A stretch of DNA of 64,000 nt from Zelopaecilomyces penicillatus (lineage: Eukaryota > Ascomycota > Sordariomycetes > Hypocreales > Pseudodiploosporaceae). The notes below the pieces were generated by a model. The model saw only the letters and a program-made list of their open reading frames with translations, searched no databases and was not told the DNA's origin. The stretch lies in contig VCCP01000001.1 in assembly GCA_005765155.1 (NCBI GenBank), forward strand, positions 372,001-436,000, in the 5' to 3' direction. Shown here piece by piece: positions 20,801 to 32,737 of the stretch. Position numbers and translations under genes: made by a program. Within the stretch, counting starts at the first letter, position 1. Each line of letters opens with the position of its first letter.

Positions 20801-22936
20801 CTAACTGAGTCTAAGCCTCTCAAACTGCTATTGCAAGTGCAAAATTCAGCACTTGACAACATAGTATAAAGTTCCAAGTTATCAAAATTGGGTATGCTAA
20901 GAGTAACAGCTTTCAAAGGGAGATGCTCAAATGTCAAACCATGCATCTCAAGACATACTCAAACTGCGAGGTGCGCTCAGGCTGATAGCTACTGCGGAGG
21001 ATTAGTAAAAAGCTGTGGTTACACATTGAGCAGAGACCTATCAGTGAGAAAGTCTCCAAAAAAGTGTAATTGATGTTTCATTGGTATAGACAGATCTTGA
21101 GGATGTGGAGTAATTAGGTATAGAAAGACGAGATGTGGTAAAAGGGCGCGGGACAGTTATGAACTGAGAGTGCAATGATAAGAAGAAGGCAATAAATATA
21201 TTATAAGAAGCATATTTATATAGCACAGTAATCAATACCATCCTTATCATACCTACTAAAGCACTTTAACCTTGAGGGTTCTGAGTTATAACCCAGTCGA
21301 AATGCACTACTATAGCCGTGGGTTTCCTTGCATGAGATGACACCCAAATGAAAATTCCACTATGTGCGACAGGTACAATGGCCCACCTACTGTCCGTCTT
21401 TGTTCAACCCTTACTGCCGACATTATGGTAACAATCTTATATGCACTGTTCTCTTTATACACAGATCAATCAGGGAAAGTAACTGCAGCAGAGGTCAATC
21501 ACACATCAACAATCTGCTCTATAATGGTCATTTAAGATGAATCTCTATACTCTTTTAGATTGCATCTAGCTATAATATAAGCATAACCTTAAAATAAATG
21601 GAATTTTTTCCACCAGAATCAATATAGAGACCGTCTTCAGCATCATTATTGATCTTGCTACCAAAATGCGATCAGCGTACCCTAGAACAGCTCCAATAAA
21701 ATGCGCAACTCGTATTTCCTTTATTTACTTGCCATCAGAAAGAGTAGAATAAGATTGTAAAGTTGATAAGTGAAAAATATAGAGTTGGTTGATCTTATGA
21801 AGCAGTATTTAGATAGAAGTACTTGTTAGTAGTTGTTGTAGCAAGCCTTGCTCTTTAGAACTCAAGAATCATCAGTGCTGTGCTGCCTTGACTTTGGCAT
21901 CGACATGGACGGAGTGGCAAATACGTACGCTAGCCTCACTACATGGATCAATCCAATTAATGGTTTCCCAAATATCTGTAGGTAATTACATATTCCCTCT
22001 AAGCCTCAAAAAGTAACTTACGTGAACTTAATGTGCCGTGTCGACATCACCAGCATGGATTTCACACACGTCTACGGCACCTCTAGTTACAGCTCATAAC
22101 TCTATTTGTAGGGGCCTTGCGCAGTATGTACTACTTGCAACCTATCGCACATTGATATTCCTCCCTCCTTTATCTGCATGGCGTAAACACAAGGAATAAT
22201 TGTATTTGTAATCACAAAATACGAACATTTATTATTATGCCTTGGACGATTCTACATGATCAATTCCGAGGTTCCCAATCCAACAACATCCATCACCCAT
22301 CACTGCCACCAACAAGTCCATTACGATGAGATTACAGCGCATGAACGCTTCTTCTCCAAACAAACAAAAGCCCCGATTGGCTAAAACCTCTCCCCCACCC
22401 ACATCCCGAACCTCGGCTCGGTTACCTGCTGCCTGCTTTCCCAATCAAAAACGTCACACGCCTGTCGCTTTACTGGCCCATTCTAGGTATTCCCGCCCGA
22501 GAGGCAACGCCACAAGTCATTCCGGGCTAACAAAAAAAAAGAACAAAAAAAACTCTTCTTTCGTCTTCTTCCTTCAAAACCCTAAAGAGGCAATCGGGCA
22601 CGAGTCGCCCCGCCCCGCCCTAGGTGCCACCGTTGCAGGACGTTATGTTGGGTTCTGGGTTTTCGTAGCATCAACCCGGGATTCGGAAACATGGCCGGGT
22701 CCGGTCATGTCATGGAACTCGACCATGACATGCAGATGTCAGACAGACTTGCGCATGAAAAAAAATGCAAGGTTTTACCAATCCCACTTGACTATTATTA
22801 CATATATCTGCTTGTGCATTCACTCTCTCTTCTACTCTCAACCTTGCATACGCACGCTCTCAACCCACATCGTTCCCATAAAGCGCACCATCGAACCACA
22901 TACAATCAAGCGAAATCCTCGCAAACCGGTCCGACC
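17841..22936. other. Five-kilobase gene-poor, AT-rich island
   Basis: Apart from promoter sequence at either end I find no supported gene. Between about 18.4 and 22.3 kb the DNA is visibly richer in A/T than the coding areas. It has only short frames without motifs, and runs such as those near 21,170-21,250 and 21,530-21,620 are almost pure A/T. This fits repeat-induced point mutation of old repeats or a simple AT-rich isochore. No terminal repeats, target-site duplications or transposase motifs could be recognised by eye. The final 250 bases hold the leader of the esterase gene. Confidence 0.55.
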
Positions 22937-24716
22937 ATGACGGCTGCTGCGACTCTCACCACTGAAGCCTCAACAATGGCCAAACTCGCCGCATACCTGG
23001 CCGGGCTGAATCCCGTTCCCTCGTTCCCAGCCTACACGGGGCCTTACAAAGTCGGCACCGTCGATGTCGAGATCCCCGTCACGGAACTTGATGCACCCAG
23101 CCCAGCACCAGAAAATGCAGCGGAAATATCTACGGTGCTCTGTCGCGTGTTCTACCCGGCCGTTCAGGAATCAAGCCAGCCTCACATCACCTGGCTGCCC
23201 ACGCCGCAGCGACAACAGGTCTCCGCCTACGCCAGGTTCATGGGTATCGGAAATGCCATGGCCGATTTCTTCTCGTAGGTTATCTCCCCCAACTTGCTGG
23301 CTACGATGTATGCTAACATGGCAATCATACAGCTTCCTTCCTCGACATTTGTACTATGCATCGATCCCCGTACACAAGAATGCGCAGCTCAGACAACCAG
23401 AAACCGAAAACAAGCGATGGCCGACCATGATCTTCTCACACGGCCTAGGAGGAAGCCGAAACTCGTACTCATACATTGCCGGTTCCCTAGCCTCCCATGG
23501 CATGGTCGTCTTTTGCCCCGAACACCGAGACAGAAGCGCCGTCGTGTCTTTTATCCGCAGCTCCGAACACGGCAAATATCACGCCGCCAAAAAGGTCCCG
23601 TACCAGCAGGTTTCGCACGAAATGACGCCTGAGGTATACGAAACCAGGGAAGCTCAGTTGAGGATTCGGTTGTGGGAGTTGGGCTTGACACATGAAGCTG
23701 TGCTGGCTATGGATAAGGGCCGCAAGTTTACCAACTTGAACTCGTCGACTCCAAGCCTCGACCAATTCATCGACAAATTGCATGTGCATGAACCAGCAAG
23801 CATTGTGTTTGGAGGTCACAGCTATGGTGCTACGTCGGTGTTTCAGCTTCTGAAGAGCACGTACTATGCCGACACTCCTGAACTGCGCAGCATGGAGAAG
23901 CCACTATTTACTCCGGCCAAAGACAGCAGCCTTCGGAAGCAGGTGACAGAGAAGAGCGTAACAATGCTTCTAGACATGTGGTGCCTCCCTCTCCTCGCGC
24001 CAAACTTGCAGCCTCTGTTCAATCTCCCCCTTCCTGCATTTGCCGATGTGCCCTCAGCGCCCGGAGGCAGTGCCGTGTTGGCAGTCGAGTCGGAGTCGTT
24101 TTTCAAGTGGAATGAGCATCTTCAGCTCAAGGCACGGCTCCTGTCACCAGAGCCAAAGGCCAAGGTTGTATCTTCAGACATGTATAGCCGACCAGGCGGC
24201 CTCAGGCTCGCTGAAACGAGTTTCTTCTATGTAATTAACTCGGCGCATCTGAGCCAATCGGATTTCGGAGTACTCTTCCCCTGGATGACGAAGAAAGCAT
24301 TCAACGCCGTCGAGCCAGAACGCGCGCTGCGTCTTAACCTTCGCGCCCAGCTCCAGCTATTGCGAACCAACGGGATTCCCATCGCCCCAACAAGTGCAGC
24401 AGATTTAATCGAAGGTTACGCGGTCGCTGACAAGGAGTCTCATGCATCAGCTGACACAAGCTCGCTGAACCCATTGAAAGGTGGCCTAGATAACGACGAG
24501 GCCATTTTGAAGAGGAGCGAGAACACCGGAGTCGAGTACTGGAAATGGATCGACATTGTCGGTATGGGCGACGCTGGCGAGAAGTCAAAGGGCAAGCCTG
24601 TGAGCCAGCAGGTGGAAGAGAGCGAAGAGCAAATGAAGGGCGAGCTCGAGCCCAGCGAGCAAACGCGACCTGCAGCCGAGTCTCACAGCCTGGGGCTTCC
24701 CGAGCGGCAGATCTGA
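22937..24716 (+). CDS. PAF-acetylhydrolase-family esterase (phospholipase A2 group VII-like)
   Basis: Two exons (22937..23274, 23333..24716; intron with a TGCTAAC branch point) give 573 residues. The product matches the plasma/intracellular type II platelet-activating-factor acetylhydrolase family: an N-terminal GPYKVGTVDVEIPV, LCRVFYPA, then WPTMIFSHGLGGSRNSYS (oxyanion-hole strand), HGMVVFCPEHRDRSA and the nucleophile elbow FGGHSYGATS with Ser near residue 275. These enzymes hydrolyse short or oxidised sn-2 acyl groups of phospholipids. No signal peptide is visible, so it is likely cytosolic. The 110-residue C-terminal tail is charged and probably disordered. The ATG at 22937 is preferred over upstream in-frame ATGs because it follows the A/C-rich leader and the family N-terminus starts soon after. 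Confidence 0.88.
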
Positions 24717-26101
24717 GGAGATGGTGTTATCTGTGTCGGATGCTTTTGTTTGGAATTTGGAAACTGTTATGATACCCACGCGTTGTGAAGAACGGAAGGT
24801 GAGGTGTGTTGTCTTAACTGGCGGACAGGATAATGAGTGACTGTTGCGTGTCACATTGCGCAATGGTTGTTAGTGCAGTACAATGGGGTGACTGGCGGTC
24901 ACTGGGACTTATAGATGCATATATGCATGGGAACGGCGCAGGATTGTTGCATTTTATCAATGGCGGCCTATTTACTTTACGGCTGATAGAATTATTAATG
25001 ATTTGTTTTCTCTTCATGCTCTCATGTCAGCTTACGGCGTAGTTTCTGACTTGACTTGACTATGATGTTGAAAAGTTGAGGTATGGACTGTAGTCTGATG
25101 GGAACTGCGGCACTCACTGAATCTTGGAGATGTACAGTTATGTTAGGTGTAGTAAAGGTCAGGTAGTGACATGGCGGGGTTGCAGAGCCCAGAGGCCGCC
25201 GCCTGTATTTGTTTTACAGGCCTGTGAAGCCCCCAAGCATATCACTATCATCAATTCTATGTCGAGTCGTGTGTTGTGACTGATCGATTTCATAAACTTC
25301 ACCTCCTCTCTCACCCATGCTCAACAGTCCCCCAAGCCCCCCGAGGCTTGTGAGTGAGTTGTGACTCAACACACATGGCTGCGGAATGCTGCCTGGCATA
25401 TGCATATTGCCTAACAATCGCCTTGTCTGCCTAGTGCCTACCTCCAGACCGTAGCCGAAGCGCTACCCGCCAGGCGCAAGTCAGGCCTCCTACTGCCGCC
25501 GCTTGCTGAGGCCATGAGGCCATGAGGCTGTGCATCCCCGGCATTTACCTGCAGCCCAGAGCTTACCAACGTCCTGTTGAAGCAAGGATCGTCCTGTGGA
25601 GGGGGTTCTGGCATGGTTTGAGGCGCAAGTCTGCAGGCGGAACACACGCCGGATCGCAAAAGAGCAAGCTGGGAGAATGATATTGTTGACATCCGTCGCC
25701 CTTGGCCAATCACCAAGGTATATCAGACGATCCTGAAGGCAGCAGCTATGGAGCCATTTCCGAATTTTTGATCCGCAAGGCTTCGACAAACGAACCCCCA
25801 GTGGTGAGAGTGTGACTAACTCGCCGGTTTTCTGCATGTCAACCAATAGCGATGACCTTCAACTACCGCCAAAGCCAATAATGTCAGAATGAAAGCCCAG
25901 GTACCCCAGCCATAACAGGCAACATCTTGCGTGAGGCTCAGCGCGCCCCTCGCTGCCTAACGTTTGATAGCTAAGCGCGATCTAGGGCGCTTGGAGTTTA
26001 CACATCTATATATTTGACTATTGGACAGGCTACCAATCTTTTGTTTTCTTCGTCTCTCCATCATTTCTCTCCTAACCCCTTCCCCTACAACAACTATCAC
26101 A
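24717..26101. other. Spacer upstream of the AAA ATPase gene
   Basis: No supported gene. The last 150 bases include a pyrimidine-rich leader directly before the ATG at 26102. Confidence 0.5.
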
Positions 26102-28432
26102 ATGGTGTCCCAAGTTACAGAAGGTGCCGTGGCGCCTGTGGATGAGGTTGCTGTTGAGGTGGTGCCCATCGACGAGGGCTGGTCCACCGAGTTGACAGGG
26201 TCTGATGAGGCCTCAAAAAGCGACAAGGGGGATATCGCGGATGAGGTCGAGGGTGATGCCAAGGATGTTGAATCCGCAAAGGAGCCTGAAAAGGAGCCTG
26301 AAAAGGAGCCTGAAAAGGAGAAAGCAAAAGAAGATGAAAAGGAGGATGAAAAAGAAGAGGAAAAAGAAAAGGAAGAGGAGAAACCTAAAGCCATGATTGG
26401 CGCCATTGCAGACAGCAAGGACCTTTATGCCAAATATGATGACCAGGGAAACAGGTCATGGACTGAAAAGGCCCCCAAAGACTTGGAAGAGGCCGCCGAG
26501 AACGAGGAGACGCAGAAATATGCCATCATTGTTCGAAAAAGTGAGTAGCAGCCACCTCCTTCGAAGCCAAGTTGAGCGTCATGCTCCGTCATCCACAGAA
26601 TTGAACACATAACTAACAATAATTCCTCCCTGTCAGAGAAACCCAAGGAAGCAGACTCCACACAGCACCTCATCATTGACAGCATCATTGTGCAATCGCC
26701 ATACCTCAAACGCGTGCTGCACGGGGTTCTGAAAGGATACCCTGGCATAGTCACAGATGTCACCCGTCTAAAGTTCGACGCTCCCTTTCAATGTTTTGTC
26801 CATCGATGGGATGACCTCGCCGCCGCCCAAACCGACCCCAAGTGGGATGATGTTACTAGGGAGCATACTTCCGTGCTGTTCAAGATTCTGAAGAATGAGC
26901 TCGGTGAAATCATCCAGCTGCGCGAGGACTGTCTCAAGACCAAGACTGTCTCCTTTGAGCATGTCTGGACACTGTTCCCGCCTGGCTGCACGGTTTGGGG
27001 GTCCAAGAACAGTCAGCCCATTGCTGCTAAATTTACCGGAGGAAACTATGCCAAGACCCAATGCGGTAATGTTTACGCTTTAGACTGCAAGATTATCGAT
27101 TGGGACGGTAATATCATGGGATGGTCAGATCATCGTCTATCGATTCCCGAATACCTGGGTACCACGTCATTCAGCAATCTCCCCTGTTTCCCGTTCAACT
27201 ACCACCCTCAAGTGGACGTTGCAACCATGATGCTGCTGGCCCGAGGTAGACGCTTTGAAGAACTGGCGGGCTATCACTACAAGGCATACAAGGGCGTCGC
27301 TATCTATCGCGTAGACGGAGAGCCCCGTCGCGAGCATGTTCAGTCTCGTATTGTCATTGACGGCGCAAACTGGGAAACCGAAAATCCGTCAAACGTTGTA
27401 TACATCACGAGCCTTCATGTGGACGCTGATGGTTTTGGTGGAGCAACCAACAACTATGCGAATTCGGACGCAAGCTGCAACGCCAGTGTCTGCAGCGCCG
27501 ACTTTCAAGCGATTGACGACAAGGAGGCGAAGCTTGCCCCCCTAACCCCGGAGCAGCTTCTTCTTACCTCGCCTATCGTGCGCGGGTATTCCCTTAAGAA
27601 CAAGCGCTGGATGGAGTTTCTCATCGACAGCATTGAGGAGATTCAGTTTGATAACCAAGCGTTTAGTTCTCTGGTCTTGCCTGAGGAGACAAAGGAGCTT
27701 GTTCTCGCGTTTGCTCAGAGCCAGGTCAAGTACCGGGATAACTTTGACGACATCATCTCCGGCAAGGGCAAGGGCATCATTATGCTCTTGTCTGGCGGAC
27801 CAGGTATCGGAAAGACGTTGACAGCAGAATCAGTGGCAGAGGAGATGCGCGTGCCGCTGTATGTGATGAGCGCTGGTGATTTGGGTGCCAACTCCTACGA
27901 GGTAGACTCGAGCCTGACTCGTATCTTGGCCATGGTCGGCAACTGGAACGCGGTGTTGTTACTCGACGAGTGTGATGTCTTTCTCGAAGAGCGCACACCG
28001 CACGACATTGAGCGAAACCGCATCGTGTCCATCTTCTTGCGAACGCTAGAGTACTACGAGGGCATCTTGTTCTTGACTACCAACCGCGTCAAGAGCATGG
28101 ATCTCGCTTTCCAGAGCCGAATTCACATTTCCCTCGAGTACCCGCCTCTAGACTCCACCGCCCGTGCTGCGGTCTGGAAAGCGTTCCTGGATCGCACGGT
28201 TGGCCCCGCCGTCGCCGAAGCTGACGGCGCTGATGCTGGTGCTGGTTCCACCAAGGCTGCTTCCCATGACATTAGCGAGGAGCAGCTGCTTGCGCTCAGC
28301 CAGCTTGATCTCAACGGACGGCAGATCAAGAATGTGCTCAAAGCTGGAAATTTGCTTGCGTGCCACAAGAATGAGAGGCTGTGTTTTGAGCACCTGCGCA
28401 AGGTGTTGCGAATTGAGGGCCATTCTCTGTAA
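26102..28432 (+). CDS. AAA+ ATPase with an N-terminal DUF7025 domain
   Basis: Two exons (26102..26540, 26637..28432) give 744 residues. The first 115 residues are highly acidic and Lys/Glu-rich with an EPEK repeat. A DUF7025-type domain follows (about 180-480; FEHVWTLFPPG, YALDCKIIDWDG, RGRRFEELAGYHYKAYKG). The C-terminal AAA module has Walker A GGPGIGKT at about 532-539, Walker B VLLLDECDVF from about 586, and a sensor-1-like FLTTNR. The segment SRIHISLEYPPLD after sensor 1 is typical of this filamentous-fungal family. These proteins resemble the BCS1/CDC48 side of AAA ATPases, but their substrates are not known. The intron has an AACTAAC branch point. An in-frame ATG 81 nt upstream exists; I prefer 26102 because it lies at the end of a pyrimidine-rich, leader-like stretch. 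Confidence 0.9.
26278..26324. repeat. 12-bp coding tandem repeat (Glu-Pro-Glu-Lys)
   Basis: The unit gagcctgaaaag occurs three times in succession within the acidic N-terminus of the AAA ATPase gene, then degrades into Lys/Glu codons. Copy-number change would be in frame. Confidence 0.85.
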
Positions 28433-29125
28433 TTGGGGATGGAACGTGGGGTTGCAATTGCATTAAATACATTAAAGGGATATTTGGGTGTCTAGCATGA
28501 CGAACTTTTATGAATAGTTTTAAACGTTTTTAGATGGGCAGTTTGAAATTGAACGATCAGCAGTGCAGATCACACTTTCTAAACAAGTATAACAGAACTA
28601 AATGCCGCCGCCTCCCTAAAACCCTGGTGATATGTAAGTGTACCTCACACCAAAGGTGGCAAATACTGATGTGCAGTAAATGGCAATGCTTATGGTTGGG
28701 GGGGGGGTCTTACATGACTCCACAATGTAAGACGGTGAGACATGTTTTTCGCAGATCTTGCATAAGTATGCGGCAAAGGCAATGTAATAATTGAACGACT
28801 AGCCTACCAGCCAATTTAAGTTGACTTTGGGGGAATTCGTAGGTTTGCTTTGTTTGTGCTGAAACCTGGAGGTGAGACAAAATGACGCTCCCAACCTCCT
28901 TGTACACTCGAGTACTTTGGAGAATGTAACCCGTGTGACTGGCGTGACTGGTGTGGTATAAAAGCGAAATGGGAAGCTGCCAAATGGTTTATCGCGTTTT
29001 AACTCTAATTTTGCATCATTCTCTCATATCTTGCAGATAATACAGCTACATCAACATCAACATCACAACCCTCGTTTCCACATATTACAACAAAGTCCTT
29101 GGTTTACACACACACATACATCAAC
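28433..29125. other. Spacer upstream of the small secreted protein gene
   Basis: No supported gene. A nine-base G run lies near 28699-28707, and a TATA element sits near the downstream gene. Confidence 0.5.
28957..28964 (+). promoter_or_regulatory. Probable TATA box for the small secreted protein gene
   Basis: TATAAAAG lies about 165 nt upstream of the ATG at 29126 and is followed by an A/C-rich leader (CATCAACATCAACATCAC). Confidence 0.55.
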
Positions 29126-29825
29126 ATGCGCTGCACGTATTTATTAGCAGCATTGTCGGGGTTTATCCTCCCCGTCATGTGTGGCGTCATCGATGTTGTT
29201 TCAACACACAAGACATCATCGTTGTCGTCGTCGTCGTCGCTACAAATTCGCGATGCTGAAAACGCTGGTGGCTGCGCGGGCAAAGCCGTGGTTACCAAGT
29301 TTCTGTGGGAAGAGCTGAAGAATAAGACTGGTGTTGATTCAGCGGCGTATCTTCCTGGGTTTTCGGCTGAAAAGGGGGAGAGGTTTGCCTGTTTACCTGT
29401 ACGTGCTTCCTACCTTTTTTCATTATAACCAATCTATCTTTTGATCTTTCCTACACTTGACTTCTCCCTTACAATTGCACGAATTTGCCTTTATTTTGAA
29501 AGCATCTACTAACCAGGTGCTTTTATAACAGGGAAACGGCCCTGATAGACTCGGCTGCCCCCACACCATGGCCGAATGGGACCCCCTCGTCAACGACAAA
29601 CATATCCTTAGCATCCCATCCGGACAATGCCAATCCGTCAGCAAAGAGTGCTGTGAGACGGTCGTGTGTGCACCGCAGGGAGATATCAACATCCCACTGG
29701 AGGAAGCAACAGGTCGTATGTGGTTGCCGCTAACAATTAAGTGCATCTCGGGCGGGAGGGGGGGAGTTTGGGAGAATAAAGGGTGGACGGTGTTTGTGCA
29801 GGTATCGAGGCCGAGGGGGGTATAA
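29126..29825 (+). CDS. Small secreted cysteine-containing protein, unknown family
   Basis: Two exons (29126..29398, 29532..29825) give 188 residues. MRCTYLLAALSGFILPVMCG is a good signal peptide. It is followed by a Ser-rich stretch coded by a TCG repeat and by LQIRDA, which could be a Kex2-independent spacer. The mature region carries eight cysteines, including CCETVVC and the pair in GGCAGKAVV. It ends in WENKGWTVFVQVSRPRG, with strands suggesting a compact beta fold. I do not recognise the family; size, signal peptide and cysteine content fit candidate effectors or small secreted defence proteins, which is an inference. The splice junction (CCT|GTACGT..ACAG|GGA) is in frame and places a Cys-rich region on each side. 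A TATA element precedes it. Confidence 0.8.
29218..29238. repeat. (TCG)n trinucleotide run coding poly-Ser
   Basis: About six TCG triplets in the small secreted protein gene, just after the signal peptide. Confidence 0.75.
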
Positions 29826-30078
29826 CTTTTTTGGAATGCGTTAAGCTATGGTGAAATGAATGAAATCATTAAACTTGCAAAGAGCAAACAATGGCATTAA
29901 AGTCCAAATGCACAGTTTCCAAGCATCATCGTCAACTTGTCTTTCCCACGTCACAAACACTAATCCAACCATGTTTAAATAGATTCAAAGACCCAAAACT
30001 CCTTCAAAGAGCGTGTCAACATAACCACTCCCTCATTTTGCAAACATCCATACTATTTACCATCCAAGCATTCACACC

Positions 30079-31048
30079 TCACGACGACGTTAGATTCTGC
30101 ATCCTTACACTCGAGTTGGACCCCGACTGACGATCCCACTTCACATTCCTCGCCGAATTCTCCTGCCTCAACGCCCTCAGCCGCTGCTGCTTCCTACGAT
30201 AGATAATCATCGCCGCAGCGCCGACCAGCGCCACCGCCGCCAGACTCCCCACCGCAATTCCTGCAATCGCACCGCCCGAGAGCCCGGATTTCTTTCCGCC
30301 TGGCGATGGTGTCGCGCTCGGTGAAGCAGCCGGGTCGTGGTCGCCCCCATCTTTACCCTTACCATCCTTACCCTTGTCAGAACCATCGTCAGTCTCGGTG
30401 TGGTTGAAGCACGGGATCGGAGTGTTAAAGTCCGTCAGCTCCACGTAGGTGATGTCAGCGCAGGCGTAAAAGGTCTGGTTGTTGGGTGTGTCAAAGTCGG
30501 AGATGAATTTGAGCTGTAACGTTGCGTTGGCGCCGGCCTTGACGGACGAAGGGGCATCATCGATGTTGATGCAAGTGTGGCCGACGTCGAGCTCACGGAA
30601 CGCTTTGGCATCAATCAGGTTGTTGAAGTCAATGTTTGTCTTTGGTTCTATAGTTTGCCACTCTCATGTCAGTGCAACAGATCTTTGAAAAGAGAAAGGT
30701 GGACTATATATCAGCTAGTCTTTGATCACATACCTTGCAAGTAAGAAACACCAAGCTCAATCTCGTACGACTCATCTTGAGCAATAAGCGCAAGCTTTCC
30801 ATTTTCTGTCATTCCTAATTAGCTAACACATAAAAATGGAACTCATGGTATAAAAGAATCGTACTCAGGGGAAACTTGGTGCGGTTGGCGACTCCGGCGA
30901 TGGATCCGCACGGCGCGTTGTTGTCAGCGGCCGCAGACCAGACTCTACCAGCTGGCCACATGAATCCAGCAGGGCCCAAGTCGTCGACAGCAGCAGCAGA
31001 GGCTGTGAGAAGCGCCAAGCTGGCGAGAATAGACTTGAAGACGGCCAT
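30079..31048 (-). CDS. BIM1-like (X325) cell-surface protein with a transmembrane anchor
   Basis: Three exons (30865..31048, 30734..30805, 30079..30647) give 274 residues. A signal peptide (MAVFKSILASLALLTASAAA) precedes a BIM1-like ectodomain. Its landmarks are FMWPAGRVW, NNAPCGSIAGVANRTKFPL, the pattern NATLQLKF, and QTFYACADITYVE near the end. A Ser/Pro/Gly/Asp-rich stalk then leads to one membrane helix (AIAGIAVGSLAAVALVGAAAMIIY), a RRKQQRLR stop-transfer and a 35-residue cytosolic tail. Relatives include Cryptococcus Bim1, a copper acquisition factor that evolved from the LPMO fold. The canonical Cu-binding N-terminal His after signal cleavage is not seen; the mature end is near VDDLGP. 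Most relatives are GPI-anchored, so a type I membrane topology with a basic tail is notable. The start is the first true ATG. Confidence 0.82.
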
Positions 31049-32737
31049 GTTTGCGGACAAGGAGCAAGTAAATCGGACTGTAGTATTAAGGGGAGTGAGT
31101 TCCGGTTTTCATTTCTCTAGAAAATGAGCACAGCCGTTCGTACTTATATACACAGTCATTCCACAGTCATCTCTCACACACAAGCAACAACGACCATCCC
31201 TCTTCTTCTTCTTCTTCTCCCTTCTGCCCAACCACAGCAAGCACCGTTAGCTCCGAGCCACACAAGCACACAAGCAATGAGGGGCTCTCTGCCGCACCGT
31301 GACATTGCCGACCGTACCTCCGTTAGCTCAATGCCCACTCAATGTACTTTATCACTCTCTTGTGCAACAGTTGCCCGTTAGCCGATAGGGCAGTGGGGGG
31401 AGGGGAGGGGAAGGAGTCTTAAAGGACTGTCACTTGATCTGATTAGATGGACTTTTTGATCTGATAAGATGAGATTCTACACGCTGATTGGATGGTGTGC
31501 TGACCATTGGCTTAGTGTGCATGACTAGTGTGCGCTTGAGGGGTTTAAACAAGGTCTTGAGAGTGGGATGAAAAGCATAAAAGCAAAGAAACCATGCTGG
31601 GTGGGCGTTGAGAGATGGTTTCTTATTGGTAGATTGTTTGGTTGCTTTGAATGCTACCCTGTTGATTAACCCACAAAATGCCAATGTATCATACGAGGCA
31701 CATTCCACTTCTGTGTGTTATACATCATATAGAGATACGGCATGTGAGAGGCAGCTAGGGGCATGCAGAATCTGCCCCTCATTCTAGAGTGAGTTTAGTG
31801 ATGCTGTGATGCTATGATGATTTCTCGATGATGCCAGGGGTGGGACAGACTAAACCGAACGATTGCTTATGGCCGAGTAATTATAGCACAGTTTCCATAG
31901 TGTCTTGGCATAATTCGGAGTAGATGGAATATGTCGGCAATCCACGAGGTGTATCTTGTAGCCGTCTCAACCAATACATGCATCAAGCATAGCATCCAGC
32001 CAATATGCAGAAGAGCGTGTTAAAGCACGTATATCAAAGATTTACCTTTTTAACTCTTCTCTCCACTTACTGGCCAGTGTCATCATCAAGTCTCTCAAGT
32101 ACTGCCATGTTCGGCACGCGCCGTGGACAGCCAAATGTCGGGTACCCTTGACTTAGCACTACCTTATTAGGATTTCTATAAAGTAACACACGGCCGATAA
32201 TTCCGAGCTCTCCTCGCGACCTAATAATGCTTACCCAATGCATTATATCGCTTACACCAACTAATAAGCATTTCTTAGTCGCTCACCATTTATATCCTAC
32301 ATGCCGAGGTGTCACCTATCTCCCCTACACACTTATTTTCTGCCCGTTGTAGGTAAAATATGGCTAGTACTCTATCTCACCCACCCAGGGGTCGACTGAC
32401 TCTCTGTCAATTTGACCCGAGTCATGCTCGCGTCCTTTGGGTGCTGTATCCGTACTTCTTGCAACAAAGAAATTTTGAACTAGTTAGCCCGTGGACTTGA
32501 CAGACTGGGATTAAGACCCATTCTAGCTGATTGGGGATATTTCGAGAGTCATTGCCGACTCAAAATGAACAAGGGTTAATTTCACATAATTTCCTTCTTC
32601 ATCATCTTGGATCGCAAACCTCTTAATAGAAGAGTCTTTACCTCAATTCTCAGCAGCGATCAGTCAATCATTTCATACAAAACACTTCTCTATTAGACAA
32701 CGTACGACTCATTTGTCCCCGTCATTACCCAGAACAC
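31049..32737. other. Divergent spacer with promoters at both ends
   Basis: This lies between the BIM1-like gene (minus) and the GPI-type gene (plus). I see no supported gene. The stretch 31430-31480 carries short repeats of ctgat-agat type. The last 100 bases before 32738 are an A/C-rich leader. Confidence 0.5.
31143..31150 (-). promoter_or_regulatory. Probable TATA box for the BIM1-like gene
   Basis: Reads TATATAAG on the minus strand, about 95 nt upstream of the start codon at 31048. Confidence 0.5.
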
